From the NCBI GenBank assembly GCA_934436435.1, contig CAKSAN010000001.1, positions 124,001-188,000 on the forward strand: DNA of 64,000 bases. The letters run 5' to 3'. Shown here in pieces: positions 1 to 8,959 of this stretch (positions within the stretch are counted from its first letter, which is position 1; each line of letters begins with the position of its first letter). The stretch comes from an uncultured Acetatifactor sp. Its GTDB lineage: Bacteria; Bacillota; Clostridia; Lachnospirales; Lachnospiraceae. A model generated the notes under the pieces. That model did not search any database. It saw only the letters and a program-made list of their open reading frames with translations, and had not been told where the DNA came from. Position numbers and translations under genes: made by a program.

Positions 1-383
1 GCATCGAAGCCTTGAGCCGCGGTGCCAGAAAAGCGTATTTTATCGAGAATGCTCCAAAGGCTCTGGCCTGTATTGAGGACAATCTGACATTTACGAAAAT
101 GAAAGACCGTGCTATAGTATTAAAACAGGATGCCTGTGCAGGACTGACCGGCATCTATGAAAAGCATGTGGATGTGATCTTCATGGATCCTCCCTATGAT
201 CAGGAGCAGGAGCGCAGAGTTTTAGAGCAGCTGCGCTATGCAAAATATGTCTCCGAAGAGACATTGATCCTGGTAGAGGCTTCTCTGCATACCGATTTTT
301 CCTATGCGGAAGACTTAGGGTTTGAAGTGATCCGTGAGAAAAAATACAAAACCAACAAGCATGTGTTCCTTCGTAAGAAGTAA
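1..383 (+). CDS. rsmD: 16S rRNA (guanine(966)-N2)-methyltransferase RsmD, C-terminal part
   Basis: The gene runs in from the left edge, so the N-terminal SAM-binding region is missing; the reading frame is open from base 3. RsmD methylates G966 of 16S rRNA during 30S assembly. The visible part starts in the family motif IEALSRGA, continues with FIENAPKA, and carries the N6/N2-methyltransferase catalytic motif DPPY within VIFMDPPYDQ. It ends in the usual short basic tail. It lies 21 bases upstream of coaD; the rsmD-coaD pairing is the same as ylbH-coaD of Bacillus, which supports the call. Confidence 0.93.
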   Translation, partial: IEALSRGARKAYFIENAPKALACIEDNLTFTKMKDRAIVLKQDACAGLTGIYEKHVDVIFMDPPYDQEQERRVLEQLRYAKYVSEETLILVEASLHTDFSYAEDLGFEVIREKKYKTNKHVFLRKK

Positions 384-404
384 CACCGAAAGGTATGGAC
401 CTAT

Positions 405-914
405 ATGAAAAGAGCTGTTTACACCGGAAGCTTTGATCCCGTCACTAACGGACATATGGATATCATCCGACGGGCTGCCGAAATATTTGATGTTCTGATC
501 GTCAGTGTTTTGAACAATAAAGAAAAGACACCGTTGTTTTCTGTAGAGGAACGTGTTAAGATACTAGAAGAAGCCACGAAAGATCTGCCCAATGTGCAGA
601 TCGACAGTTTCAGCGGACTTCTGGTGGACTACGCCAGAGAGAAGGATCTTCATGTCATCGTCCGGGGCCTGCGTGCCATTACGGATTTCGAGTATGAATT
701 GCAGATGGCACAGACCAACCGGATGCTGTCCCACGGCAAAATAGATACGGTATTTTTGACCACCAGTCTGGAATACGCTTACCTGAGTTCTTCTGCCATC
801 AAGCAGATTGCAAGCTTTGACGGAGATATTACCCCCTGTGTTCCGGATTTTGTAGCGAAACTGATCTACGACAAATATCGGGAGAAAAAGCTTTCAGAGA
901 ATAGTGATGTGTAA
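405..914 (+). CDS. coaD: Pantetheine-phosphate adenylyltransferase (CoaD)
   Basis: Penultimate enzyme of coenzyme A synthesis, joining ATP and 4'-phosphopantetheine to give dephospho-CoA and pyrophosphate in the cytoplasm. The 169-residue length is normal. The nucleotidyltransferase signature (T/H)xGH is seen at the N-terminus as [10 protein letters not shown], followed by the conserved [19 protein letters not shown] block and the C-terminal [13 protein letters not shown] segment that closes on the nucleotide. It follows rsmD directly and is probably co-transcribed with it and with the coiled-coil gene that starts 14 bases downstream. Confidence 0.97.
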   Translation: MKRAVYTGSFDPVTNGHMDIIRRAAEIFDVLIVSVLNNKEKTPLFSVEERVKILEEATKDLPNVQIDSFSGLLVDYAREKDLHVIVRGLRAITDFEYELQMAQTNRMLSHGKIDTVFLTTSLEYAYLSSSAIKQIASFDGDITPCVPDFVAKLIYDKYREKKLSENSDV

Positions 915-928
915 ATAAGGAGAGTTTC

Positions 929-1528
929 ATGAGCAGCAGAATCGAACAGTTAATTGATGAAATAGAAGAATACATCGAGGGTTGCAAGCCGAAGTTCATG
1001 TCCAACACCGAGATCATAGTGAATAAAGATGAGATCGATGAATTATTGCGGGAACTGCGTATGAAGACCCCGGATGAGATTAAGCGCTACCAGAAGATCA
1101 TCAGCAACAAGGAAGCCATTTTAAACGATGCCAAAGCGAAGGCAGAAGCATTGATCAATGAGGCTACCGTGCATACCAACGAGCTGATCAACGAGCATGA
1201 GATCATGCAGCAGGCTTACGCCCAGGCCAACGAAGTCGTTACCATGGCCAGCAAACAGGCTCAGGAAATTCTGGATAATGCCACCATTGAGGCTAACAAC
1301 GTAAAATCCGCTGCCATGCAGTATATGGATGATATGCTGGCGCATCTGGAGAATATTATTTCCGCTTCCACACAGCAGGCCAGTGCCAACTATGACGCCC
1401 TGATCGGCAATCTGAACCAATACCGTGATATTATCCAGTCCAACCGCAGTGAGCTTCACCCGGTGGATGAGGATCTGGAGGATGTCGATACTTCTTCCGA
1501 CGATAAAGACGATCTGACTGTCATGTAA
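929..1528 (+). CDS. Coiled-coil protein (ATP-synthase-B-like/DivIVA-like), function unknown
   Basis: A 199-residue protein without signal peptide or membrane segment. From about residue 50 to 130 it is a long charged, Ala/Glu/Gln-rich helix with heptad character (repeats such as AKAKAEALINEA and ASKQAQEIL), typical of coiled coils that annotation pipelines call V-type ATPase subunit H or ATP synthase B-like. The C-terminal 25 residues are strongly acidic. A good ribosome binding site (AAGGAGAG) precedes the ATG. Genes of this kind sit behind coaD in related Clostridia; a scaffold or division-associated role is only a guess. A rho-independent terminator follows. Confidence 0.8.
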   Translation: MSSRIEQLIDEIEEYIEGCKPKFMSNTEIIVNKDEIDELLRELRMKTPDEIKRYQKIISNKEAILNDAKAKAEALINEATVHTNELINEHEIMQQAYAQANEVVTMASKQAQEILDNATIEANNVKSAAMQYMDDMLAHLENIISASTQQASANYDALIGNLNQYRDIIQSNRSELHPVDEDLEDVDTSSDDKDDLTVM

Positions 1529-1553
1529 TATGTAATAAAAGTAAGGAATCATA

Positions 1554-1585
1554 AAACCAGTTTTCTGCTGAAAGCTGGTTTTTTA
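1554..1585 (+). terminator. Rho-independent terminator after the coaD operon
   Basis: A 12-base-pair stem (AAACCAGTTTTC with GAAAGCTGGTTT, one T-G pair) around the loop TGCT is followed by a run of T. It lies 26 bases after the coiled-coil gene stop and ends 20 bases before the amidase start, so it separates the rsmD-coaD unit from the amidase. Confidence 0.85.
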
Positions 1586-1605
1586 AAAATAAAGGAAGCA
1601 GATAA

Positions 1606-3039
1606 ATGAAAGTATGTAAAATGCAAAAATGGCTGTTAGTCAGGGCTATGATCTGTGCGGTCAGTCTTGCGACAGCCTGTTTTTTTGGAACTCCCCTGAG
1701 AAGCCTGGCTGCTCCCAGAGCCCAGGAGACCGGAGAACGGGTCGTCATCGTCATTGATCCCGGGCACGGCGGAGATAATGAGGGAACTCTGGAAGGTCCA
1801 ACCCAGGAGAAGAAAATGACCATGGTGACCGCCATGGCCATGTATGAAGAGCTGACAAAATACGATAACGTGGATGTCTATCTGACCCATACAGACGATG
1901 TGTCCATGTCTCTGGCAGACCGGGCACAGTTTGCAGCAGACCGGTCTGCGGATTTCCTGTTCAGTATCCATTACAACGCTTCTGCGGATCATACCCTGTT
2001 TGGCTCAGAGGTCTGGATCTCTTCGGTACAGCCCTACAATGCCTACGGCTATCAGTTCGGCTGGGAACAGATGCAGCAGATGCAGGATATGGGGTTGTTC
2101 TTACGAGGTGTCAAGACAAAGCTTAAGGATAACGGCGACGATTATTACGGCATCATAAGAGAAAGTACTGCCAGATCCGTTCCCTCCGCCATCATCGAGC
2201 ATTGTCACGTGGATGAGAACAGGGACACCCCCTACTGCCAGACAGAAGAGGACTGGAAGAAATTCGGCAGGGAGGATGCTCTGTCTGTTGCAAAATATTT
2301 CGGACTATCCAGTGCAAGTCTCGGTGTGGATTACAGCGGGGAGGCAGACAATCTCCCGGAAGTCTCTCTGCAGTCCATCCTTCCGGCGACCATCCGGGAT
2401 AAGACCGAACCGGATATCTGCACGCTGGCCCTGCAAAATGCAGATTATGAAACCGGTGAAGTTACATTGGAAGTAACAGCAACCGATTATGACTGTCCCA
2501 TGATGTATTATGATTACAGCACCGATGGCGGAAAGACTTATTCCGAACTGCTCCCCTGGCCGGGGCTGGATATTATGGCCGGAACATATCCCGATACCTT
2601 TTCCTTTTCCGTGACCTTTACGAAAGGAGAGCAGCCGGTGATCACTGTCCGCGGATACAATCAGGCGGATCTGTTTACGGAAAGCGATCCCATCACCTTT
2701 GCACAGCCCTTCATTGATCAGGAAAAGGCAGCGGAAGACGCCTTGCGGGAAAGTCTCGCCGCACAGGAATCCGCCGGGACTGCGTCGGATCCCCAGGTTA
2801 CAGCCTCCGCCGGTTCTTCGTTGATCACCATGGCAGATGCTGCCGGAAAGCTTCCCAACGCTACCGAAGAAAGCTCCGAAGTAAATTTTGGCGTCTTTCT
2901 GGTGATCTGTGGGATTCTGGTAATATTGCTCTTACTGGTATTCCTGCTCTATCAGGTACAGCAGGGCAGACGCCGGAAACGCAGGCGCAAAACTCAAAGC
3001 AGAAAGGTGTCCGGAGACAACAGAAACCACCCCAGATAA
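1606..3039 (+). CDS. Exported N-acetylmuramoyl-L-alanine amidase (Amidase_3), membrane anchored
   Basis: Zinc-dependent peptidoglycan amidase that cuts the bond between MurNAc and L-Ala. An N-terminal signal peptide (about residues 1-36, ending SLAA) leads into the Amidase_3 domain: IDPGHGG with the first zinc ligand, the EKKMT glutamate, FSIHYNAS with the second histidine, and the catalytic glutamate in AIIEHCH. After the domain (about residue 230) comes an Ig-like region of unknown role, an Ala/Ser-rich linker, a transmembrane helix (about 425-450) and a very basic tail, so it should stay tethered outside the membrane. It is longer than CwlD-type amidases. The 3' end overlaps the convergent YlbJ-like gene by 46 bases. 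Confidence 0.88.
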   Translation: MKVCKMQKWLLVRAMICAVSLATACFFGTPLRSLAAPRAQETGERVVIVIDPGHGGDNEGTLEGPTQEKKMTMVTAMAMYEELTKYDNVDVYLTHTDDVSMSLADRAQFAADRSADFLFSIHYNASADHTLFGSEVWISSVQPYNAYGYQFGWEQMQQMQDMGLFLRGVKTKLKDNGDDYYGIIRESTARSVPSAIIEHCHVDENRDTPYCQTEEDWKKFGREDALSVAKYFGLSSASLGVDYSGEADNLPEVSLQSILPATIRDKTEPDICTLALQNADYETGEVTLEVTATDYDCPMMYYDYSTDGGKTYSELLPWPGLDIMAGTYPDTFSFSVTFTKGEQPVITVRGYNQADLFTESDPITFAQPFIDQEKAAEDALRESLAAQESAGTASDPQVTASAGSSLITMADAAGKLPNATEESSEVNFGVFLVICGILVILLLLVFLLYQVQQGRRRKRRRKTQSRKVSGDNRNHPR

Positions 3040-3950
3040 TAGCTTCCGGTAAGCATCGTCAGCACCAGTTTATGAAGAATATAAGATTTCAGGGAAAGCC
3101 CTGTATTTCGGATGCAGCTTCCGGTCTGGGCGATACAGCTTAATCCCCCAACCGGCAAAAGTAATAACGTATATAAAGGGAAACGGTCCCCCAGGAGCTT
3201 TAAACCGCCGCTGATCTCCAGAAGCGGTGCATATCGGAAACTGTCGGGAACCAGAAGTCTCGGCAGGAGATTCAACAGATTAAAAAAAACCATGTAGCCG
3301 CCCAGCTGTAAGATACTTCTTCCGGCGGCAGTAATGGCATCATCCAGGGCATCCACCACGGACAGGGCAGAAACAGCATTTTTACCGGTCGTTCCGGAAC
3401 GATCTGATGATCTGTCAGATTCCGGGGGATTCTGCGTCTTCTCCGGAATCCGGTTCCTGTAAACGCTATAGCGCAGGAAAATACCGTAAAGAAACGGAAT
3501 GCCGTACATGCCAAACACATAGGGAAGCACCAGCTTCCTCTGCAACAGGGGCAGTACAAAGCCCAGAAAATACACCGGTCCCAGATTGTTACAGAATGCC
3601 AGCAGATATTGCCCTTCCTCTACGGAAAGCTCCTGTCTGTCCCGAAAATCCGCAATGGTGCGGGCACCCATGGGAAAGCCGCATAGGAAGCCCATCAGGA
3701 TCACATAAATCCCCGGTCCGGACAGGCGAAAAAGCCTTCCGAACAAAGGCTTTACGGGGCGGATCAGACCGTCCACCAGTCCCATGCGGATCAAAGTTCC
3801 CGACAGGATCATAAACGGCAGCAACACCGGTACCATTTTTTCATACCAGAGCCCCAGCCCCAGAGCGGCATATGCCAGGCTTAAGGAAGAATGAGTCAGG
3901 ATGCAGCAGGTCATTACAATAAAGAAACAGATTCCGGATATTTTTTTCAT
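2994..3950 (-). CDS. YlbJ-like nucleoside-recognition (Gate) domain membrane protein
   Basis: A 318-residue polytopic membrane protein with about seven or eight hydrophobic segments. Features of the YlbJ sporulation integral membrane family are visible: GFPMGARTIADF near residue 90 and FCNNLGPVYFLGFV near residue 120, the two conserved loops of Gate-domain proteins. YlbJ of Bacillus is made under sigma-E control and is needed for spore cortex formation. Its position close to rsmD and coaD matches the Bacillus ylbH-coaD-ylbJ neighbourhood, although here it is on the opposite strand. The ribosome binding site is weak. Whether this organism sporulates cannot be told from the window. Confidence 0.75.
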   Translation of the reverse strand: MKKISGICFFIVMTCCILTHSSLSLAYAALGLGLWYEKMVPVLLPFMILSGTLIRMGLVDGLIRPVKPLFGRLFRLSGPGIYVILMGFLCGFPMGARTIADFRDRQELSVEEGQYLLAFCNNLGPVYFLGFVLPLLQRKLVLPYVFGMYGIPFLYGIFLRYSVYRNRIPEKTQNPPESDRSSDRSGTTGKNAVSALSVVDALDDAITAAGRSILQLGGYMVFFNLLNLLPRLLVPDSFRYAPLLEISGGLKLLGDRFPLYTLLLLPVGGLSCIAQTGSCIRNTGLSLKSYILHKLVLTMLTGSYYLGWFLLSPDTFLL

Positions 3951-4026
3951 GGCGGACTGCTTTGCAAGGTTTGTATACTATATGCCGGAGAAAACATTTT
4001 AAGTCTTAAGAAAGAGATCAGAGCCC

Positions 4027-4737
4027 ATGCGGTTGGATAAATTTTTATGCGATAACAACATCGGCACCCGGAGTCAGGTGAAGGAATCTATCAAAAAAGG
4101 ACAGGTGACGGTAAACGGTCAGACGGTAAAAAAGCCGGAGACAAAAGTCAACGAAGGAACCGACACGATTACCTTTCAGGGGCAGGAAGTACATTACCGG
4201 AAATACGTCTACTATATGTTAAACAAGCCGGAAGGCGTGGTCTCCGCCACCAATGACAATACGGCTCCCACTGTGGTGAGCCTTCTTGCGGTGCCGGAGC
4301 AAAAGGATCTGTTTCCGGTAGGGCGTCTGGACAAGGATACTACCGGATTACTGCTCTTAACCAATGACGGTGCTCTGGCCCACGATCTGCTGTCGCCGAA
4401 AAAGCATGTGGATAAGACCTATCTGGTGAAGCCGGAAAAGCAGCTTTCCGAAGAAGATATCCACCGTCTGGAATCCGGGCTTGACATCGGAGATGACAAA
4501 CCGACAGCTCCCGCAAAGGCGAAACTTACCGAAAACGGAGAACTGCTTCTGACCATTCACGAGGGCCGGTTTCATCAGGTCAAACGAATGTTGCAGGCCT
4601 TAGACAATCAGGTACTTGCTTTGGAGCGCGTCCGTTTCGGACCTCTGTCTCTGGATCCCTCCCTTCCAAGAGGGGAGTACCGGGCGTTGACGGAAGAGGA
4701 AATCGAAGCATTGACTGTTGCCGGGAAGAAATCATAA
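4027..4737 (+). CDS. rsuA: RsuA/RluB-family pseudouridine synthase
   Basis: Predicted rRNA pseudouridine synthase (RsuA isomerises U516 of 16S rRNA in E. coli). It begins with an S4 RNA-binding domain (MRLDKFLCDN to about residue 60) followed by the catalytic domain, whose active-site aspartate lies in VGRLDKDTTGLLLLTNDG. Later family blocks KTYLV and GRFHQVKRML are also present. At 236 residues it is the normal RsuA length, shorter than RluB. It is read divergently from the YlbJ-like gene, with only 76 bases between them, and stands alone or leads into the membrane protein downstream. Confidence 0.92.
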   Translation: MRLDKFLCDNNIGTRSQVKESIKKGQVTVNGQTVKKPETKVNEGTDTITFQGQEVHYRKYVYYMLNKPEGVVSATNDNTAPTVVSLLAVPEQKDLFPVGRLDKDTTGLLLLTNDGALAHDLLSPKKHVDKTYLVKPEKQLSEEDIHRLESGLDIGDDKPTAPAKAKLTENGELLLTIHEGRFHQVKRMLQALDNQVLALERVRFGPLSLDPSLPRGEYRALTEEEIEALTVAGKKS

Positions 4738-4781
4738 CTACACAAAAATACTTAGGAATATAAATAAAGGAGTAAATTTCC

Positions 4782-5366
4782 ATGCAATTCAAAAGAATGT
4801 TTTCTACGGATGCCTATAAGGGAACCAGAGGGTATCTTCGCACCCAGAAAAATTATGAAATTCTGAGAACAGTGCTCTATTTTGTCATTTCTTTGTCTTT
4901 GTTTATCGCGGGCTGGGTCAGCACCGGAAGCCGTGAGAATCTTCTGACCATCGTAGCAGTACTGGGATGTCTTCCGGCCTGCAAAAGTCTGGTAGAAATG
5001 TTCATGTTCCTTCGCTACAAGGGCTGTGACGAACGAGAGGCGGCAAAAATTGAGGCACATACGGAGGGTCTTACCGGGCTTTACGATATGGTCTTTACCT
5101 CCTATGAGAAGAATTATGTTATCCATCACCTGACGGTCTGCGGCAATACCGTCTGCGGCTACACCACGGATCCGAAATTTGCGGAACAGGCCTTTTACAA
5201 GCACATTCAGGATATTCTGAAAAAGGACAATTACAGAGAAGTCTCTGTGAAAATATTTAACGATCTGGACAAGTATCTGAAAAGATGCGAGCAGTTAAAG
5301 GAGCTTCCCCCGCAGTCGGAGCTGTCTGCCGGGATCTGCCAGACCTTAAAGAGCGTATCTCTGTAA
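4782..5366 (+). CDS. Conserved membrane protein of unknown function
   Basis: A 194-residue protein not assigned to a known function. Two hydrophobic segments (about residues 28-45 and 55-75) form a helical hairpin near the N-terminus; the remaining 120 residues are soluble and mixed charged. A clear ribosome binding site (AAAGGAG) stands 11 bases before the ATG, and codon use resembles the neighbours, so the gene is real. It sits between two pseudouridine synthase genes, 28 bases before the next start, and is probably in the same operon. Confidence 0.75.
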   Translation: MQFKRMFSTDAYKGTRGYLRTQKNYEILRTVLYFVISLSLFIAGWVSTGSRENLLTIVAVLGCLPACKSLVEMFMFLRYKGCDEREAAKIEAHTEGLTGLYDMVFTSYEKNYVIHHLTVCGNTVCGYTTDPKFAEQAFYKHIQDILKKDNYREVSVKIFNDLDKYLKRCEQLKELPPQSELSAGICQTLKSVSL

Positions 5367-5394
5367 CATACTTTTCAAAGAGGAGGGGCGTCTT

Positions 5395-6417
5395 ATGCAG
5401 TTACTTACCATCGGCAAAAATCAGGCGGGCCAGCGTTTGGATAAATTTTTAAAAAAGGCTTTGCCGGGTGCAGGCACCGGATTTTTATATAAGATGTTAC
5501 GCAAGAAAAACATTACACTGAACGGAAAAAAGGCAGAGGGAAAAGAGATTCTTACCGAGGGGGACGAAATAAAATGCTTTTTCTCCGATGAGACCTTCGC
5601 TTCGCTGTCCGGCGCCGGGGCGGCGGAAGATACTTCCGGTTACCGCAAGGCTTACCGCTCATTAAAAGATATCAGTGTGCTCTACGAGGATGAAGATATC
5701 CTGTTATTGAACAAGCCCGCCGGGGTCTTGACCCAAAAGGCCAAGCCGGAAGATCTGTCCCTAAACGAATGGCTGATCGGCCATCTGTTGGCCACAAAAG
5801 CCATCAGCGAAGCCGACCTCGCCACCTTTCATCCTTCGGTCTGCAACCGTCTCGACCGCAACACCAGCGGTATCGTGTTGTGCGGGAAAACACTGGCCGG
5901 TTCTCAAGCCCTTAGCCGGATCATCAAGGATCGTTCGGTAAAAAAATATTATCAGACCGTCTGCAAGGGCAAGATCCTACAGGAGAGCACTCTGGAAGGT
6001 TATCTGTATAAAGATGAGCGTACCAATACCGTACAGGTCTTTTCCGAAAAGCCGGAGGCTATGGAAGAGGCTTCCTATATCCGGACAATCTATACCCCCA
6101 GCGCAGTAGCGGGAGAATATACCCTGCTGACCGTAGAACTGGTCACCGGCAAGACTCACCAGATTCGTGCCCATTTGGCCAGCACCGGACATCCGTTACT
6201 CGGTGACACCAAGTACGGAGACAGTAAATTAAACCGGCGGATGCAGTCAGAATACTCCCTGCATCATCAGCTTCTACATGCCGGAAGGGTCCGTTTCCCG
6301 GAAGAAAACGAAGGACCTCTTGCAAAGGTAAGCGGGCAGACTTTTACCGCGCCGCTTCCCCACAAATTCGCAGAGATCTTACAGGCGCTGAACCTGACAC
6401 CCGACAGTGCCTGCTAG
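5395..6417 (+). CDS. RluA-family pseudouridine synthase
   Basis: Predicted large-subunit rRNA pseudouridine synthase of the RluC/RluD type. Residues 1-60 form an S4 domain (QRLDKFLKKALP, KNITLNGKKAEG). The catalytic domain follows with the start motif LLLNKPAGVLTQ, the active-site aspartate in CNRLDRNTSGIVLCGK, and the late block GKTHQIRAHLASTGHPLLGD. Length (340 residues) is normal. A strong GAGGAGG ribosome binding site precedes the ATG. This is one of two RluA-family genes in the window; the other is at 48474-49385. The exact target uridine cannot be read from sequence. recU follows 21 bases later. Confidence 0.93.
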   Translation: MQLLTIGKNQAGQRLDKFLKKALPGAGTGFLYKMLRKKNITLNGKKAEGKEILTEGDEIKCFFSDETFASLSGAGAAEDTSGYRKAYRSLKDISVLYEDEDILLLNKPAGVLTQKAKPEDLSLNEWLIGHLLATKAISEADLATFHPSVCNRLDRNTSGIVLCGKTLAGSQALSRIIKDRSVKKYYQTVCKGKILQESTLEGYLYKDERTNTVQVFSEKPEAMEEASYIRTIYTPSAVAGEYTLLTVELVTGKTHQIRAHLASTGHPLLGDTKYGDSKLNRRMQSEYSLHHQLLHAGRVRFPEENEGPLAKVSGQTFTAPLPHKFAEILQALNLTPDSAC

Positions 6418-6438
6418 AAAGACGAGGAACTATAGGAA

Positions 6439-6975
6439 ATGGCAACATGGAATACCAGAGGACTCCGGGGGTCCACCCTGGAAGATATGGTCAACCGCAC
6501 CAATGAAAAATATGCAGAGGCCGGACTGGCACTGATCCAGAAGATCCCCACACCGATCACCCCGGTCAAAATGGATAAGGAGAGCCGCCAGATCACGCTG
6601 GCCTTTTTTGAGCAGAAGAGTACCGTGGACTATATCGGTGCGGTACAGGGCATCCCGGTCTGTTTTGATGCCAAGGAATGTGCGGTGGATACCTTTTCCC
6701 TGCAAAACATCCATCCCCATCAGGTGGAGTTTATGCGGCAGTTTGAGAAACAGGGCGGCATTGCCTTTTTTCTGATCTTTTACAGTCATAAAGATCTGTT
6801 ATATTATCTTCCTTATGAGATGCTTCGCTTTTTCTGGGACAGAGCGCAGAACGGCGGACGGAAAAGCTTCCGCTTCGAAGAACTGAACCCTGAGTATATC
6901 CTCCCGAAGCATCAGGGAATTCTGGTTCCGTATCTGGATATTCTGAAAAAGGATCTGGAAGACAGAGAGGAATAA
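6439..6975 (+). CDS. recU: Holliday junction resolvase RecU
   Basis: Firmicutes-type structure-specific endonuclease that cuts Holliday junctions in recombination and chromosome segregation. Seen are the N-terminal NTRGLRGSTLEDMVNRTNE block, the nuclease core STVDYIGAVQG with the catalytic Asp, and FDAKE with the catalytic Asp-Glu-Lys set, then HPHQVEFM and the FYSHKDLLYYLPY segment. The 178-residue length fits. It lies 21 bases behind the RluA-family gene, away from its usual Bacillus neighbour ponA. A promoter for the histidine genes begins just 12 bases after its stop. Confidence 0.93.
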   Translation: MATWNTRGLRGSTLEDMVNRTNEKYAEAGLALIQKIPTPITPVKMDKESRQITLAFFEQKSTVDYIGAVQGIPVCFDAKECAVDTFSLQNIHPHQVEFMRQFEKQGGIAFFLIFYSHKDLLYYLPYEMLRFFWDRAQNGGRKSFRFEELNPEYILPKHQGILVPYLDILKKDLEDREE

Positions 6976-6986
6976 AGAAGAATTTC

Positions 6987-7054
6987 TTGACAGCAGAGAG
7001 GTCCGCGGGTATACTACAAATAGTTTTACATGCTACTATGATAATATGGTAGCA
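6987..7054 (+). promoter_or_regulatory. Promoter of the histidine operon with leader hairpin
   Basis: A consensus sigma-A promoter: TTGACA at 6987-6992, a 17-base spacer and TATACT at 7010-7015. The 5' leader of about 70 bases contains a 9-base-pair hairpin (TGCTACTAT 7031-7039 with ATGGTAGCA 7046-7054, one wobble) that lacks a following T run. No T-box elements (specifier loop, TGGNACC antiterminator sequence) are visible. Confidence 0.75.
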
Positions 7055-7091
7055 CGTTAATATATTAAAGTGCAGGAATTGAGGAACAATT

Positions 7092-8237
7092 ATGAACAAT
7101 AGACTTTTACATACGCCGGAAGGAGTCCGGGACATTTACGGCAAAGAATACGCCAGAAAACTGGCGGTGGAACAGAAATTGCAGCAGGCGATCCATTGTT
7201 TCGGATACGAAGATATCCAGACCCCTTCCATTGAGTTTTTCGATGTCTTCTCCAAAGAGATCGGAACCACTCCCAGCAAGGAGCTGTATAAGTTTTTTGA
7301 CAAAGAAGGAAATACTCTGGTGCTGCGCCCGGACTTTACTCCGTCCATTGCTCGTTGTGCCGCAAAATATTTCATGGAAGAAAAGGTGCCGCTTCGTTTC
7401 AGCTACAACGGCAATACCTTCACCAATACTTCCAATCTGCAAGGCAAATTAAAAGAAGTGACCCAGATGGGTGCGGAACTTATCGGTGATCCTTCTGTAG
7501 AAGCGGATGCAGAAGTCATCAGTATGGTGATCGAAGCATTGAAGAGTGCTGGGCTGACCAGATTTCAGGTAACGATCGGAGAGGTAGATTATTTCCGCGG
7601 ACTATGCGAGGAAGCCGGTCTGGATGAGGATACGGAAAAGGAACTCCGTTCCTGTATCTCCGGCAAGAACTTCTTCGCCGCTCAGGAATTGCTGGAGCAG
7701 AAGCAGATCCCGGAGCCTTATCACAGCATTTTATTAAAACTGGCGGATATGTTTGAAAACATAGAATCTCTGGAAGATGCCAAAGCGCTGGTAAAAAATG
7801 AACGCTCCTTACAGGCAATCGCAAGACTGGAGAAGTTAAAAGAACGGTTAGAACAGTACGGTGTTGCGGAATACATTTCCTTTGATCTCGGAATGCTCAG
7901 CAAATACCAGTATTATACCGGTGTTGTCTTCAAGGCTTACACTTATGGCATCGGTGATGCCGTGGTAAAGGGCGGCCGTTATGACAATCTGCTTGGAAAG
8001 TTCGGCAAAGAAGCAGCGGCTATCGGTTTCGTTATTGTCATTGATGATCTGCTGGAGGCTTTATCCCGTCAGAAAGTGGTCATTGACATTCCTGCTTCCG
8101 GCAAAGTCGTGTATTACCGGGCAGGAGACGAGGCGGATTATCTGGCAAAACTTTCCGAAGCCGTAAGCTTACGCAAAGAGGGGATTCCCACCGTGCTTTC
8201 TCCTGAAATTGCAGAGAACGAGGAGGTGGATCAGTAA
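7092..8237 (+). CDS. hisZ: ATP phosphoribosyltransferase regulatory subunit HisZ
   Basis: HisZ is a class II histidyl-tRNA synthetase paralogue without aminoacylation activity. It forms a hetero-octamer with short HisG and gives it catalytic competence and histidine feedback control. The protein begins TPEGVRDIYGKEY, has the class II motif 2-like LRPDFTPSIARCAAKYF and the late GGRYDNLLGKFGKEAAAIGF block. At 381 residues it lacks the anticodon-binding domain of true HisRS. Its start follows a consensus promoter, and its stop overlaps the ATG of hisG (TAATG), as expected for subunits made together. Confidence 0.95.
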   Translation: MNNRLLHTPEGVRDIYGKEYARKLAVEQKLQQAIHCFGYEDIQTPSIEFFDVFSKEIGTTPSKELYKFFDKEGNTLVLRPDFTPSIARCAAKYFMEEKVPLRFSYNGNTFTNTSNLQGKLKEVTQMGAELIGDPSVEADAEVISMVIEALKSAGLTRFQVTIGEVDYFRGLCEEAGLDEDTEKELRSCISGKNFFAAQELLEQKQIPEPYHSILLKLADMFENIESLEDAKALVKNERSLQAIARLEKLKERLEQYGVAEYISFDLGMLSKYQYYTGVVFKAYTYGIGDAVVKGGRYDNLLGKFGKEAAAIGFVIVIDDLLEALSRQKVVIDIPASGKVVYYRAGDEADYLAKLSEAVSLRKEGIPTVLSPEIAENEEVDQ

Positions 8238-8893
8238 TGAGTGAAGAAAGATATCTTACATTTGCTCTGGGAAAGGGCAGACTTGCCAAAAAGACACTGG
8301 AGCTTTTCGAGCAGATCGGTATTACCTGCGAAGAAATGAAGGATAAGGATACCCGAAAGCTGATCTTCGTCAATGAAGAATACAAGTTACGATTTTTCCT
8401 GGCAAAAGGTCCCGACGTTCCCACTTATGTAGAGTACGGCGCTGCGGATATCGGTGTAGTGGGCAAGGATACCATTCTGGAAGAGAACCGGAATGTCTAC
8501 GAAGTGCTGGATCTGGGCTTCGGCAAATGTCGGATGTGTGTCTGCGGTCCTGCCTCCGCCAGAGAGCTGTTGAAGCACCATGAGCGGATCCGGGTAGCCA
8601 GCAAATACCCCAACATTGCCAGAGAGTATTTTTACAATAAAAAGCATCAGACCGTGGACATCATCAAATTAAACGGCTCTGTGGAGTTAGGACCTCTGGT
8701 AGAGCTGTCCGACGTCATCGTAGATATCGTGGAGACCGGTTCCACCTTAAAGGAAAACGGTCTGGAAGTCCTGGAAGAGGTATGTCCGCTGTCCGCCCGC
8801 ATGATTGTCAATCCGGTGAGCATGCAAATGGAAGCCGACCGCATCCGCAAGCTGGTGGGCGCGATCCGCGAACAGTTAAAAATACAGGCCTGA
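8237..8893 (+). CDS. hisG: ATP phosphoribosyltransferase catalytic subunit HisG, short form
   Basis: First committed step of histidine synthesis: ATP plus PRPP gives N1-(5-phosphoribosyl)-ATP. The 218-residue length marks the short form, which lacks the C-terminal regulatory domain and depends on HisZ, encoded immediately upstream. Visible family features are ALGKGRLAKKTLE, the KGPDVPTYVEYGAADIGVVGKD block, and the PRPP-binding loop DIVETGSTLKENGL. Its ATG overlaps the hisZ stop by one base, implying translational coupling. Confidence 0.97.
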   Translation: MSEERYLTFALGKGRLAKKTLELFEQIGITCEEMKDKDTRKLIFVNEEYKLRFFLAKGPDVPTYVEYGAADIGVVGKDTILEENRNVYEVLDLGFGKCRMCVCGPASARELLKHHERIRVASKYPNIAREYFYNKKHQTVDIIKLNGSVELGPLVELSDVIVDIVETGSTLKENGLEVLEEVCPLSARMIVNPVSMQMEADRIRKLVGAIREQLKIQA

Positions 8894-8959
8894 CCGAGGT
8901 GTTTCAGAAAGATAAAACAGATAAGTATTGGCATAAAACAGTTAAAGGAGAGTACCGTC

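Noticed and set aside
6976..7091. T-box riboswitch in front of hisZ
   Set aside because: The leader is only about 70 bases, with a single hairpin and no antiterminator consensus or terminator.
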